Source of the DNA: Paucilactobacillus oligofermentans DSM 15707 = LMG 22743
GTDB lineage: Bacteria; Bacillota; Bacilli; Lactobacillales; Lactobacillaceae
DNA length: 64,000 nt
Direction: 5' to 3'
NCBI RefSeq assembly: GCF_001434315.1
Contig: NZ_AZFE01000032.1
Location: 310,561-374,560, forward strand
Of the stretch, positions 53,785 through 63,066 are shown piece by piece. The position numbers and the translations under genes were made by a program. Below the pieces are notes generated by a model, which saw only the letters and a list, made by a program, of their open reading frames with translations, did no database searches and had not been told where the DNA came from. Numbering within the stretch: the stretch's first letter is position 1; every line of letters begins with the position of its first letter.

Positions 53785-54117
53785 ATGCAAAATTATTATC
53801 AAAAACCAATTCAACGGGTTAGTACTGAATTTAAAGAAAGGTTCGATGATTTCTTTCTTGCTAATGCTCGTAAAACTAATGAAACATCGTCTAACTTAAA
53901 CATGCCAGATTTTCAAAAGCAACTATTCATTGAACAAGCCATTGATAATAATTCTGTTGTTACCTTAGAAATGTTAGCTTTTAACCAATCAGATGAAACT
54001 ACCACTGCATCTGGAATCATTTCTAAGTTATCTCAATCTAGATTCCTATTAAAAAGTTCTACTAATGTAAGTTTCTTTATCGATTTTAACCAAATTAAAT
54101 ATATCAAATTAAAATAA
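53785..54117 (+). CDS. YolD-like protein, predicted SOS-regulated
   Basis: The 110-residue protein resembles the YolD-like family: small SOS-associated proteins often encoded next to Y-family DNA polymerases (UmuC/DinP type) in Bacilli. The match is in overall pattern: an N-terminal helical stretch, then a beta-rich half with VVTLEMLAF, ASGIISKLSQSRFLLKS and a closing FIDFNQIKYIKLK, as expected for the SH3-like strand order of that family. No polymerase gene is adjacent. The ATG at 53785 follows GGAGGAG by 6 nt; the in-frame start at 53752 lies between the two LexA-like sites and overlaps the promoter. Two LexA-like sites flank its -10. The family call is by eye and its function is unknown. 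Confidence 0.65.
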   Translation: MQNYYQKPIQRVSTEFKERFDDFFLANARKTNETSSNLNMPDFQKQLFIEQAIDNNSVVTLEMLAFNQSDETTTASGIISKLSQSRFLLKSSTNVSFFIDFNQIKYIKLK

Positions 54118-54119
54118 AT

Positions 54120-54163
54120 TTAAAAAAACAAGATTTGAGTTAAAACTCAAATCTTGTTTTTTT
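54120..54163. terminator. Bidirectional terminator between the YolD-like gene and opuCD
   Basis: ACAAGATTTGAGTT pairs with AACTCAAATCTTGT around a short loop, with seven A before and seven T after. It overlaps the opuCD stop codon at 54162-54164. Confidence 0.92.
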
Positions 54164-54815
54164 AATGTCGAGATGGATCTAGTTTCTTTTCTAAGAATCC
54201 TAAAACTCCATCTGAGATAATTGCCATAATCGCAGTTGGTAATGCCCCTGCTAAAATGATGGCAGCTCCATTAGTTGCATTCGTTCCTCGGATGATAATA
54301 TCACCCAAACCACCTGAACCAACAAACGATCCAATTGCCGTAATTCCGATTGCTAATACTAGCGCATTACGAATCCCAGCCATAATTACCGACATTGATA
54401 ACGGTAATTCAATGAATCGCAGTCTTTGAAATGCTGTCATTCCAATTCCTTTACCAGCATCCAAAATATCTTCATTTACATTTTGCATTCCCGTATAGGT
54501 ATTTTTGATAATTGGTAGCAATGAGTATAAAAATACCGTCACAATCACGGTGTTAACTCCCAGTCCAAGACCTAACATGATAATTGACAACATCGCTAAA
54601 GATGGAATCGTTTGAATCACATTCGCGATACCAATGACTACGTCACTTAGTTTTTTTGAACGTGAAATCCAAATACCAATTGGTACTCCCACAATTGCAG
54701 CAAGCAACACGCCATAAATTGAAATTAAAAAATGTCGACTAAATTGTTGCAGTACATACATCCCATTATTTATGAAGTATTCAACTAACTGCTGTCCTAA
54801 ATTCATATTTTTCAT
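54162..54815 (-). CDS. opuCD: Osmoprotectant ABC transporter permease (OpuCD-like)
   Basis: This is one of two integral-membrane subunits of an OpuC-type importer for glycine betaine, carnitine or choline. The 217-residue protein has about five to six membrane helices and the EAA-like ABC contact loop DAGKGIGMTAFQRLRFIELP near 117-136, followed by MAGIRNALVLAIGITAIGSFV. The final helices match BetW/OpuCB-type permeases. Its ATG overlaps the opuCC stop by one base (TAATG). It is the last gene of the opuCABCD operon and ends at a bidirectional terminator. Confidence 0.92.
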   Translation of the reverse strand: MKNMNLGQQLVEYFINNGMYVLQQFSRHFLISIYGVLLAAIVGVPIGIWISRSKKLSDVVIGIANVIQTIPSLAMLSIIMLGLGLGVNTVIVTVFLYSLLPIIKNTYTGMQNVNEDILDAGKGIGMTAFQRLRFIELPLSMSVIMAGIRNALVLAIGITAIGSFVGSGGLGDIIIRGTNATNGAAIILAGALPTAIMAIISDGVLGFLEKKLDPSRH

Positions 54816-55741
54816 TAGTCGTTGCTCCCTTCAAAATAGTTATGCTTTTGTAAAAATTCTTTTGCTACAACACTAGGTTCTTTTAACTCATCATCTGCTT
54901 GATAATTTAATTTTTGCATGGTTGAAACGGAAATTTTTCCACTTAATTTGCTTAATACTTTAATCAACTCTGGATGTTCCTTTAAAATCTTAGTTGTCGC
55001 AACTGGATAAGCATAATATGGTGGGAAAAAGTTCTGATCATCTTTTAATAGTTTCAAATTGTAACTACTAATTCGACCATCAGTTGAATAACCTAATACA
55101 GCATCCATTTTACCTGCTGATACAGCATCATACACTAATCCAATTTGCATTGGTGAAGCTGTACCAAATGAGAAATTATATTTCTTTTGAAATGCAGGAT
55201 AACCATCCCCACTACGTTTCATCCAAGTTTGATCAAGGCCAACGCTCAACTCGGAAGCATGAGTTTTCATATCAGAAACCGTATTTAAGTTGTATTTTTT
55301 AGCGGTTGCCTGTGTGACCATCCATGCATACGTATCAGCAAATCCATATGATGGTAGATAGGTAAAACCGTACTTCTTCTGGAAGGCTTTTTTGACTGTT
55401 TCACTATCCGTTTTAGGATTACCACTACTGGTTTTACCAAGAATTGTCGTCAAATCAGTTCCATCATAACGAGCTGCTGACATATCAGCATCCCCACGTT
55501 TCATGGCTTCAAATGACACATTTGATGAGCCTAAATTACTGATAATTGTTACGTGTAAGTCAGTATAATGTTCAATCATTTGTTGATCCATTGACGCTAA
55601 GATTTGTTGTTCAGTTGTATTTAAGGCGGCAATACGGATTGTGTCATCTGAAGATGAACTAAGTCCTGGAAAACCACATCCTGATAAGAAAATCATCGCC
55701 ATTGCTAATACGGAGACAATCGTTATTCTTCTTTTATTCAT
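54815..55741 (-). CDS. opuCC: Osmoprotectant ABC transporter substrate-binding lipoprotein (OpuCC-like)
   Basis: The 308-residue protein captures osmoprotectants outside the membrane. It has a lipoprotein signal with the lipobox LSGC (Cys22), then a type-II binding-protein fold of the glycine betaine/OpuAC class: IRIAALNTTEQQILASMDQQ, DADMSAARYDGTDLTTILG, VGLDQTWMKRSGDGYPAFQK and FPPYYAYPVATTKIL. Aromatic residues typical of the betaine or carnitine cage are plentiful, but the ligand cannot be fixed by eye. It sits between the two permease genes, 13 bp after opuCB and overlapping opuCD. Confidence 0.93.
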   Translation of the reverse strand: MNKRRITIVSVLAMAMIFLSGCGFPGLSSSSDDTIRIAALNTTEQQILASMDQQMIEHYTDLHVTIISNLGSSNVSFEAMKRGDADMSAARYDGTDLTTILGKTSSGNPKTDSETVKKAFQKKYGFTYLPSYGFADTYAWMVTQATAKKYNLNTVSDMKTHASELSVGLDQTWMKRSGDGYPAFQKKYNFSFGTASPMQIGLVYDAVSAGKMDAVLGYSTDGRISSYNLKLLKDDQNFFPPYYAYPVATTKILKEHPELIKVLSKLSGKISVSTMQKLNYQADDELKEPSVVAKEFLQKHNYFEGSND

Positions 55742-55754
55742 AAGTTAGTCCCCC

Positions 55755-56384
55755 CTAAACTCTGATTGATTTCGGCGTTAATACATACTCAATTTTTCCA
55801 AGTATGTAATCCGTAATCAATGCTAATAAGATAACTGGGACTGAACCGGCTAAAATTAAATCACTACGATATAAATTCAAACCATTAAAAATGAAATCAC
55901 CTAACCCACCAGCACCAATATATGATGCTAAGGTTGCCCAAGCAATCACGAACGTCGCTGACAATCTAATTCCCGCCATAATTACCGGCGCAGCCAGTTT
56001 TAATTCAACTTGGATAATTGATTGCATGTTACTCATCCCAATTCCCTTAGCAGCGTCTAATACGCTAGGATCAACATTATTTAAGCCAATATATGTATTG
56101 CGCAAAATTGGTAATAATGAGTAGATGAATAGCGCCACAATTGCAGGCAGACTACCAATTCCAAAAATTGGAATCATCAATGCTAATAACGCCATTGAAG
56201 GAACAGTTTGTAAAACACTTGCTAAACCAATTACAAATCCTGCAATTTTCTTAGCTCTAGTTAAACCAATCGCAATCGGAACGGCTACAATAATCCCTAA
56301 ACCTAATGAAATAAATGACAAATAAATATGCTGCCATATTTTTAGAATTAATTCCGCTCCATTTGCTTGAAAGAAACTAATCAT
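55755..56384 (-). CDS. opuCB: Osmoprotectant ABC transporter permease (OpuCB-like)
   Basis: This is the first membrane subunit of the OpuC-type importer. The 209-residue protein has about six helices, the ABC contact loop [20 protein letters not shown] near 118-137, and [21 protein letters not shown]-type sequence (short form) in the centre. It is homologous to opuCD but clearly distinct. It overlaps opuCA by 8 bp and precedes opuCC by 13 bp, as expected for coupled expression of ATPase, permease, binding protein and second permease. Confidence 0.93.
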   Translation of the reverse strand: MISFFQANGAELILKIWQHIYLSFISLGLGIIVAVPIAIGLTRAKKIAGFVIGLASVLQTVPSMALLALMIPIFGIGSLPAIVALFIYSLLPILRNTYIGLNNVDPSVLDAAKGIGMSNMQSIIQVELKLAAPVIMAGIRLSATFVIAWATLASYIGAGGLGDFIFNGLNLYRSDLILAGSVPVILLALITDYILGKIEYVLTPKSIRV

Positions 56385-57555
56385 CTATATCAGCCTCCTT
56401 GTTTCCAATTTGAGTTTGATCATTGGCATCCTCATCTTGGCTCCAAAGAGCGTTATAAACCATATCAACAATTGTTGCCCGAGTAACAATTCCCACCAAT
56501 TGGCGGTCTTTATTTACAACTGGCACGTTTTTATAACCTAATTTCAAAATACGGTTAACCGTATCGCGGACAATTGATTGCTCAAATACATAAAAAACTT
56601 TGTCGTCCATAATATCACCGACGGTTTTACCCGAATTAAATTCATCGTTCAATGTTTCGATATCTAAAACACCACGTAATTCACGATTATCACTCGTGAC
56701 AAGTAGTGTATCTACTCGGCTTTTATGCATCGTTTTTAAAGCCACTGGCAATGGTTGATCTTGCGTAATATAAATTGGTGACTTAAGCATAATTTGTCCA
56801 ACCGAAGTTACACTTGGGCGTGCTTGAATCAAACGTTCTTCACCAATTAAATTGGTGACAAAATCATTAGCTGGATGTTTCAAAATGTTTTCTGGTGAGT
56901 CAATCTGCATTACCTCGCCACCATCCATAATAACTACTTTAGTTGCTAATTTAAGTGCTTCATCCATATCATGAGTCACGAAAATAAACGTTTTACCTAA
57001 TCGCTGTTGTAAATCTTGCACTAGATCTTGTAAAGATTCACGAGTGATTGGATCTAACGCACCAAATGGTTCATCCATTAAAATAATATCCTGGTCAGCT
57101 GCAAAAGCACGTACCACACCAATTCGTTGTTGTTGTCCACCAGACAATTCAGATGGATAGCGATCTAAAAATTCTTCTGGTAACTGTGCCAACTTAATTA
57201 ATTCAACTGCTTTGGTATTTCGTTTTTCTTGTGACCACTTTAGTAATTTAGGGACTAACGTGATATTTTCACGAATTGTCATATGTGGCATTAAACCAAT
57301 ATTTTGAATTACATATCCTAATTTTCGACGTAGTTTAACTGGATCTAATTTGCTAGTATCTTCACCATTAATTAATATTGTGCCAGAAGTTTGCATTAGC
57401 ATCCGATTAATCATTCTTAATACCGTGGTTTTTCCTGAACCAGATGTTCCAATAAAGCAGACGAATTCTCCTGCTTCAATATCAAGGCTAACATCGTTAA
57501 CCGCCACCTTATGTCCCGGATATTCCTTGTGTAAATGTTCAAGTGAAAGTAGCAT
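56377..57555 (-). CDS. opuCA: Osmoprotectant ABC transporter ATP-binding protein with CBS domains (OpuCA-like)
   Basis: OpuCA powers uptake of compatible solutes. The 392-residue protein has the ATPase domain (about 1-245): Walker [19 protein letters not shown] near 35, signature [16 protein letters not shown] near 135 and Walker [20 protein letters not shown] near 155. A tandem CBS pair follows (about 255-370; [40 protein letters not shown]). In relatives, CBS domains sense ionic strength or cyclic di-AMP. AGGAGG lies upstream of the ATG. recN ends 42 bp before with no clear terminator between, so read-through is possible. Confidence 0.95.
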   Translation of the reverse strand: MLLSLEHLHKEYPGHKVAVNDVSLDIEAGEFVCFIGTSGSGKTTVLRMINRMLMQTSGTILINGEDTSKLDPVKLRRKLGYVIQNIGLMPHMTIRENITLVPKLLKWSQEKRNTKAVELIKLAQLPEEFLDRYPSELSGGQQQRIGVVRAFAADQDIILMDEPFGALDPITRESLQDLVQDLQQRLGKTFIFVTHDMDEALKLATKVVIMDGGEVMQIDSPENILKHPANDFVTNLIGEERLIQARPSVTSVGQIMLKSPIYITQDQPLPVALKTMHKSRVDTLLVTSDNRELRGVLDIETLNDEFNSGKTVGDIMDDKVFYVFEQSIVRDTVNRILKLGYKNVPVVNKDRQLVGIVTRATIVDMVYNALWSQDEDANDQTQIGNKEADIDD

Positions 57556-57597
57556 ATAAATCCTCCTATTGGTCTCTTATTTTAAAAGTTAATTCTC

Positions 57598-59274
57598 CTA
57601 TTTTGCCATTTTTAGTAACTCTTTAGCATGTTCAACCGTTAATGGGGTTACTTCAGCACCGGCTAACATTCTTGCCAATTCATCGATTCTCGACTCTTCA
57701 TCCAGTCCATCGACTGATGTAATTGTTCGATCATCTTGAACCGCCTTTGAGATTAATAAATGATGTTGAGCCATTGCTGCAACCTGTGGTAAATGCGTAA
57801 TACATAATACTTGTGATTGATTAGCAATTACTTTAATTTTTTCTGCAATCGCTTGAGCTACACGACCACTAACTCCAGTATCAACTTCATCAAAGATAAT
57901 ACTGGTTACACCTTGTGAGCGTGCAAAGATAGTTTTTAAAGCTAACATCACCCGTGATAGTTCACCACCAGATGCAATTTTAGCTAACGGCCCCATTTCT
58001 TCACCAGGATTGGTTTGAATATAAAACTCAACCTGATCAATACCGTTACTGTAGAACATATCATCCTTTTTATCCATAAATTTGATCTCAAAAACAGCTT
58101 TTTCCATATATAAATCATTTAATTGCTGCTTAATATCTTTTTCAATCTGTTTCGCTGCTTGTTTTCGATTTTGACTAAGATTATTTCCTAAGGTCTGCAA
58201 TTGCGATTTTAACGTGACTAGTCTTTCTTCCAGTTCATCACTAGTCACATTGTTTTCTTGCATTGATTCTAGCTCAGCTGAAATTTTAGTACAGTACACA
58301 AGTATTTCAGTGACTGAATCACCATATTTTCTTTCAAGATCATTAATTAAGTTTAACCGTTGTTCAATCTCATTCAATCGACCTTCATCAAACGATAAAT
58401 TGTCTAGTTGCCGTCCAACTTCATTAGCTACATCTTGTAAAGTAAAATAGGCCTCAGACACTCGGTCATTTAACTGGGTATAATCATCATTAAAATCACT
58501 AATTTCTTCTAGTGATTCTTTAGCTGAAGCAATTGCATCTAATGAAGACCCATTATCGTCACCAGCTAACACTCCTTGAACGGTTTGTAATGCAGTATTG
58601 ATTTGCTGAAAATGATTTAGTTGTGCTTGTTCGTTCGTTAACTCAACATCTTCATCTTCGATCAAATTTGCATTATTAATTTCATTAACTTGAAACTCTA
58701 ACATATCAATTCGTTGCGCAGATTGTTGTTCGGTAGCTTGTTTTTGTTTAATTTTATGAATCGTATCAGTATATTGTTCATAGATAGTTTCATATTTAGC
58801 TAATAAATCATCGTCTTGATTAGTAAATTCATCTAATAAGCCTAAATGTTGTTCTGGTTGCATTAGTAACTGATGATCGTTTTGCCCTTCAATATCAACT
58901 AATCTTGAACCGATTTTCTTAAGTGAAGATGTATTCATCAAAGTACCGTTGACTCGAATTATATTACGACCATTACGATTAATTTCACGTTGAATAACTA
59001 AAGTTCCATCAGTAATTTCAACTCCAAGTTCATTCAAAACATCTTCAATAACTACCTGATCTGAAATTTCAAATTGTCCTTGAACTTTCAATGACCCTTC
59101 ACCTTTACGGATTAATTCTTGCGAACCACGGCCACCAACTAAAAGGCCAACCGCATCAATGATAATTGACTTTCCTGCTCCGGTTTCTCCAGTTAGAACA
59201 GTCATTTGATCACTAAAATTTAATGAGAGATGGTCGATAATTGCTAAATTTTCAATTGTTAATTCCTGAAGCAT
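57598..59274 (-). CDS. recN: DNA repair protein RecN
   Basis: RecN is an SMC-like ATPase acting early in double-strand break repair. The 558-residue protein has LTIENLAIIDHLSLNF, Walker A TGETGAGKSIIIDAVGLLVG near 28, a coiled-coil central region, the signature ASGGELSRVMLALKTIFA near 430, and Walker B IIFDEVDTGVSGRVAQ near 457. AGGAG precedes the ATG. argR lies 19 bp upstream, the usual Firmicute pairing. I see no LexA box just upstream, so the gene is probably expressed from the folD-xse-ispA-tlyA-argR operon. Confidence 0.97.
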   Translation of the reverse strand: MLQELTIENLAIIDHLSLNFSDQMTVLTGETGAGKSIIIDAVGLLVGGRGSQELIRKGEGSLKVQGQFEISDQVVIEDVLNELGVEITDGTLVIQREINRNGRNIIRVNGTLMNTSSLKKIGSRLVDIEGQNDHQLLMQPEQHLGLLDEFTNQDDDLLAKYETIYEQYTDTIHKIKQKQATEQQSAQRIDMLEFQVNEINNANLIEDEDVELTNEQAQLNHFQQINTALQTVQGVLAGDDNGSSLDAIASAKESLEEISDFNDDYTQLNDRVSEAYFTLQDVANEVGRQLDNLSFDEGRLNEIEQRLNLINDLERKYGDSVTEILVYCTKISAELESMQENNVTSDELEERLVTLKSQLQTLGNNLSQNRKQAAKQIEKDIKQQLNDLYMEKAVFEIKFMDKKDDMFYSNGIDQVEFYIQTNPGEEMGPLAKIASGGELSRVMLALKTIFARSQGVTSIIFDEVDTGVSGRVAQAIAEKIKVIANQSQVLCITHLPQVAAMAQHHLLISKAVQDDRTITSVDGLDEESRIDELARMLAGAEVTPLTVEHAKELLKMAK

Positions 59275-59293
59275 CCGACTTCTCCTTTCAATT

Positions 59294-59749
59294 TTAGTCT
59301 TCTAAAAAATCATTCATTTTATTCATAAAATCTTGCGTTGCAGCTTTACTAATACAAACATTTAGTACAGTTGAATCATCACCAAGTGTTGCAAACAAGT
59401 TTTCGTCATTCGACTGTGAGATCAAGCTCGACAGTGCTGGCCCATTACCAGGATGAACATTGATTACGACCATATTATCTTGTGCTTTCATTGAAATAAA
59501 TGCGTCTTTTAATGTCCGGCGCATTTTTTTCTCGCTATCCATTTGTTTCTTTACAGGAAAACTATAATGATAACCACCACCGTCAGTAGGAACCTTAATT
59601 AACTGCATCTCTTTAATATCTCGAGAGATTGTAGCTTGAGTCACTTCAATATTCTTAGCTTCCAATAAACGGACAAAATCGTCTTGTCGTTCAATATTGT
59701 TACTATTAATTAATTGACGTAAATGTGATTGTCGTTCAACTTTTCGCAT
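59294..59749 (-). CDS. argR: Arginine repressor family regulator (ArgR/AhrC)
   Basis: ArgR-type hexamers control arginine synthesis or breakdown genes. The 151-residue protein has the N-terminal winged helix (IERQDDFVRLLEAKNIEVTQ, then ATISRDIKEMQLIKV, the recognition helix) and the C-terminal oligomerisation/arginine domain with HPGNGPALSSLI near 103 and LGDDSTVLNVC near 121. The usual GTxxGDDT arginine motif reads ATLGDDST, slightly changed. Position between tlyA and recN matches the paralogue found in this operon across Firmicutes. It lies 2 bp after tlyA. Confidence 0.93.
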   Translation of the reverse strand: MRKVERQSHLRQLINSNNIERQDDFVRLLEAKNIEVTQATISRDIKEMQLIKVPTDGGGYHYSFPVKKQMDSEKKMRRTLKDAFISMKAQDNMVVINVHPGNGPALSSLISQSNDENLFATLGDDSTVLNVCISKAATQDFMNKMNDFLED

Positions 59750-59751
59750 AT

Positions 59752-60588
59752 TTACTCTCCAGCTCTTTTGATTTTCTTGTCTAAGTTGCTATATGCCGCA
59801 GCAATAACCTCATCAACTGAAACATTATTTTGAACTGTACCTGGTTGTGTCATTAATTTTAAATGAATTAAAAATTCAATGTTACCTTGTCCACCCTTAA
59901 TTGGTGAATAGTCTAAGTGCATAACATCATAGGAACTATTAATTGCTAATTTAATAATCTTTTCAAGAACGTCACGATGAACTTTTTCATCATGTACAAT
60001 TCCATGCTTACCAACGTTACTTTTGCCTGCTTCAAATTGTGGTTTAACTAATGCCACCACTTCACCACCATTAATTAAAATGGTTGCTAAGTTAGGTAAG
60101 ATTAAATCTAACGAAATAAAGGAAACATCAATACAGGCAAACTCGGGTTGCCCCTTATCAAAATCTGCTAACTTACTATATCTAAAATTAGTTTGTTCCA
60201 TCACGTCGACCCGTGGATCATCCCGTAACTGCCAAACTAACTGATTAGTTCCAACATCTAAGGCATAACTCATTTTAGCGCCATTTTGTAAGACCACATC
60301 TGTGAAGCCACCAGTAGATGATCCAATATCAAGCACAGTTTTATCTTTAACTGAGATATCAAAAACATCTAAGGCTTTCGCTAATTTTAAACCGCCTCGA
60401 CTAACAAACGGCATTTTATTACCCTTCATATGTAAAGTTGTTGTTATCGGTATCTTTTCACCTGGTTTATCTAAGCGTTCATTATTAAGGCCTAAAATTT
60501 CTCCAGCCATCACTGCGCGTTTTGCTTGTTCTCTAGAATCAAATAATCCTTGTTCAACAAGTAAAATATCAACCCGTTGTTTCTCCAT
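59752..60588 (-). CDS. tlyA: TlyA family rRNA methyltransferase / S4-domain protein
   Basis: TlyA-type proteins (B. subtilis YqxC) 2'-O-methylate rRNA and are also called haemolysin-like. The 278-residue protein has an S4 RNA-binding domain at the N-terminus (RVDILLVEQGLFDSREQAKR, PFVSRGGLKLAKAL) and an FtsJ-like SAM domain (TVLDIGSSTGGFTDVVLQNG near 85, YALDVGTNQLVWQLR near 107, CIDVSFISLDLILP near 146, LVKPQFEAGKSNVGK near 178). The K-D-K-E style catalytic residues fit this. It is 13 bp after ispA and 2 bp before argR. Confidence 0.94.
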   Translation of the reverse strand: MEKQRVDILLVEQGLFDSREQAKRAVMAGEILGLNNERLDKPGEKIPITTTLHMKGNKMPFVSRGGLKLAKALDVFDISVKDKTVLDIGSSTGGFTDVVLQNGAKMSYALDVGTNQLVWQLRDDPRVDVMEQTNFRYSKLADFDKGQPEFACIDVSFISLDLILPNLATILINGGEVVALVKPQFEAGKSNVGKHGIVHDEKVHRDVLEKIIKLAINSSYDVMHLDYSPIKGGQGNIEFLIHLKLMTQPGTVQNNVSVDEVIAAAYSNLDKKIKRAGE

Positions 60589-60601
60589 GTAGTTAAACTC
60601 C

Positions 60602-61489
60602 CTATATCTTAAAATATGCTAATAAGTCATCAAAATCGGTTACTTTAATCGGTGTTATTTTAGCTAATTTAGTTAAATCTTTTCGAGCTAATGATAATAC
60701 TTCCGACAATTTTTGTTTCGTACCTTCTACTCCAAACAAACCGGGATAAGTATTCTTCGCCTCTAAATCATCTTTATGGATTAATTTTCCCATCCTAGCA
60801 GTAGTCCCAATCTGATCCATCAAATCATCATAAATTTGAAATGCTAATCCGTAATGACCTCCAAATGATGTCATTACCTTAATAACTTCTTGATTAGCGT
60901 TAACCATAATACCGGCAGCTTGCATAGCATACTCAATTAAGGCACCAGTTTTTTTAGCATGTAAATTTTGAACTTCTGTATATGATAAATGTTTCCCTTC
61001 ATTAGAAACATCAATCACTTGCCCCGCTACCATGCCAGCAGGGCCAGCAGATTTAGCCAATTGCATCGTTAAACTTCTAGCAATTTGATTGTCTAAATCA
61101 TTATCAACTAACCATTGAAACGCTAAAGTTAATAGTCCATCACCCGCTAAAATTGCCACTGCATCACCGTATTTTTTGTGATTAGTTGGTAGTCCACGTC
61201 TTAAATCATCATTATCCATCGCTGGTAAATCATCATGAATTAATGAATACGTGTGCAACAATTCAACTGCACAAACAGCTTTTAAGTACATCCCTAAGTC
61301 TTGCTGTCCTTGATTAAAAGCATCAATCATTCTCAAAGTTAACGCGGGTCGTAATCTCTTACCGCCAGCATTAACTGAATATTGCATTGCATCAAGTAAC
61401 AATGCTTGATCAGTATCAGCTTTAATTTCTTTCTTTAAAAAGTCATTAACTAAGTTTTGTAGCGCTTCGACCGATTTTAAATGTACCAT
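60602..61489 (-). CDS. ispA: Polyprenyl (farnesyl/geranyl) diphosphate synthase IspA
   Basis: IspA condenses DMAPP with IPP, made by the mevalonate operon in this same window, to give farnesyl diphosphate for undecaprenyl and quinone precursors. The 295-residue protein has NAGGKRLRPALTLR near 35, the first Asp-rich motif LIHDDLPAMDNDDLRRGLPT near 78-97, the second Asp-rich motif IYDDLMDQIG near 219, and KTGALIEYAMQAAG near 168. It lies 2 bp after xseB and 13 bp before tlyA, the conserved order, with no dxs gene since the mevalonate route is used. Confidence 0.97.
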   Translation of the reverse strand: MVHLKSVEALQNLVNDFLKKEIKADTDQALLLDAMQYSVNAGGKRLRPALTLRMIDAFNQGQQDLGMYLKAVCAVELLHTYSLIHDDLPAMDNDDLRRGLPTNHKKYGDAVAILAGDGLLTLAFQWLVDNDLDNQIARSLTMQLAKSAGPAGMVAGQVIDVSNEGKHLSYTEVQNLHAKKTGALIEYAMQAAGIMVNANQEVIKVMTSFGGHYGLAFQIYDDLMDQIGTTARMGKLIHKDDLEAKNTYPGLFGVEGTKQKLSEVLSLARKDLTKLAKITPIKVTDFDDLLAYFKI

Positions 61490-61491
61490 TT

Positions 61492-61722
61492 TTATTCTTC
61501 CTTAGTTGCAGTATCAAAATCAACTTCTTGATTATCTTCATCCATCAATTTAGTTAGCGTTTTTTCAGCATTACTAAGAGTGTCTTGTAGTTTCTTACTT
61601 AGTTCAATTCCATTTTGAAATTCTGACAATGCTTTTTCTAACGGCACATCGCCTTGTTCTAATTGACTCACAATCGTCTGTAACTTTACTAATTGTTCTT
61701 CAAAACTGACTTTTTCTGTCAT
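61492..61722 (-). CDS. xseB: Exodeoxyribonuclease VII small subunit
   Basis: XseB binds XseA in the multi-subunit exonuclease VII, which degrades single-stranded DNA. The 76-residue protein has the full pattern [40 protein letters not shown], then a helix and an acidic tail. It is 3 bp after xseA and 2 bp before ispA, so the group is tightly coupled. Confidence 0.96.
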   Translation of the reverse strand: MTEKVSFEEQLVKLQTIVSQLEQGDVPLEKALSEFQNGIELSKKLQDTLSNAEKTLTKLMDEDNQEVDFDTATKEE

Positions 61723-61725
61723 TTA

Positions 61726-63066
61726 CTAATCCCCGTTGATTTCTTTTATTTCCGCCACTGCAGATCCATCTTCAAAATTCATTTTAATTGTTTGTTGTTT
61801 TTGTAGTTGAGATACTGATTTAACAACTTGATCATCAACTGTAATATACGAATAACCACGACTCATAATTTTTAATGGACTCAGATTATCTAGTTCAGAA
61901 ATTAATTTTAAAACACACTGACGTTGATTATTAATATTCGTTTGCACAGCCTGATTAAGGCGAATGTTTAAATTAGCTAATTGTTGCTGCTGGTTAACAA
62001 TTGATTGGCTAATTTGCTTGCCTGATAACCGATTAGTAATTAGCTGTACCTGTTGAAGCCAGCTTTGCTGATAGCTATCACTTAATTGACGTAATCGATT
62101 ATTAGCTAGATCTACACTTTGAACATAGCGTTCATAAAGTCTCGTTGGCTGCGTAAAAATATAGCTTTCTTTTACTTTTGCTAGTTTTTGTTGGTCAAAT
62201 TTAATTTCTTGATTCATTGCCTGAAATAAGCGTTGTTGCATTTGTTTAATTTTAAGAATTTCATCATTTAGTACCGGTACAGCTAATTCGGCTGCTGCTG
62301 TTGGTGTTGCTGCCCGTACATCAGCTACTAAATCAGCAATCGTGGTATCTGTTTCATGTCCCACTGAAGAAATTACTGGTAAATCACTATTCACGATGGC
62401 TCGTGCAACCGCCTCTTCATTAAATGGCCATAAATCTTCAATTGATCCACCACCACGCCCAATAATTAACGTATCAAAATCACCAATCTCATTGGCACGC
62501 TCAATTTGTTTAACAATGTCAGCTGCGGCTCGATCACCTTGAACCAGCGCTGGAAATAAAACAATTTGAGCAATTGGAAAGCGACGTTGAACAGTGGTAA
62601 TAATATCTCTAATTACTGCACCACTTGGACTAGTTACAACTGCTATTCGTTTAGGAAACATGGGCAATTGTTTTTTAGGTAAATTAAACAATCCTTCTGC
62701 AGTTAACTTCTTTTTAAGTTGCTCATATGCTTGATATAATGCCCCAATCCCATCTGGCTGCATACTATCAACATAAATTTGATAACTACCACTGGCTTCA
62801 TACAAACTAATACGACCAGTTACTAAGACCTTCATTCCTTCTTCAGGGGTAAACTTAATCTTTTCAAACGCCCCTTTAAACATAATGGCACTGATTTTAG
62901 CATGATCATCTTTCAGACTAAAATATTGATGTGCATTAGCTCTTAACCGAAAATTTGATAATTCACCCGTTAAATAAATTCTACCTAAATAAGGATCAAC
63001 ATCAAATTTACGTTTTATATATTTAGTTAAAGCAGTAACAGTAAGATACTGTTCACTATTTTCCAT
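61726..63066 (-). CDS. xseA: Exodeoxyribonuclease VII large subunit
   Basis: XseA carries the active site of exonuclease VII. The 446-residue protein has an N-terminal OB fold (YLGRIYLTGELSNFRLRANA, HQYFSLKDDHAKISAIMF), the catalytic core VVTSPSGAVIRDIITTVQRR near 145, IGRGGGSIEDLWPFNEEAVA near 200, SSVGHETDTTIADLVADVRA near 235, and a long coiled-coil C-terminal part. The ATG at 63064-63066 lies within the end of folD (11 bp overlap). It precedes xseB by 3 bp. Confidence 0.97.
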   Translation of the reverse strand: MENSEQYLTVTALTKYIKRKFDVDPYLGRIYLTGELSNFRLRANAHQYFSLKDDHAKISAIMFKGAFEKIKFTPEEGMKVLVTGRISLYEASGSYQIYVDSMQPDGIGALYQAYEQLKKKLTAEGLFNLPKKQLPMFPKRIAVVTSPSGAVIRDIITTVQRRFPIAQIVLFPALVQGDRAAADIVKQIERANEIGDFDTLIIGRGGGSIEDLWPFNEEAVARAIVNSDLPVISSVGHETDTTIADLVADVRAATPTAAAELAVPVLNDEILKIKQMQQRLFQAMNQEIKFDQQKLAKVKESYIFTQPTRLYERYVQSVDLANNRLRQLSDSYQQSWLQQVQLITNRLSGKQISQSIVNQQQQLANLNIRLNQAVQTNINNQRQCVLKLISELDNLSPLKIMSRGYSYITVDDQVVKSVSQLQKQQTIKMNFEDGSAVAEIKEINGD

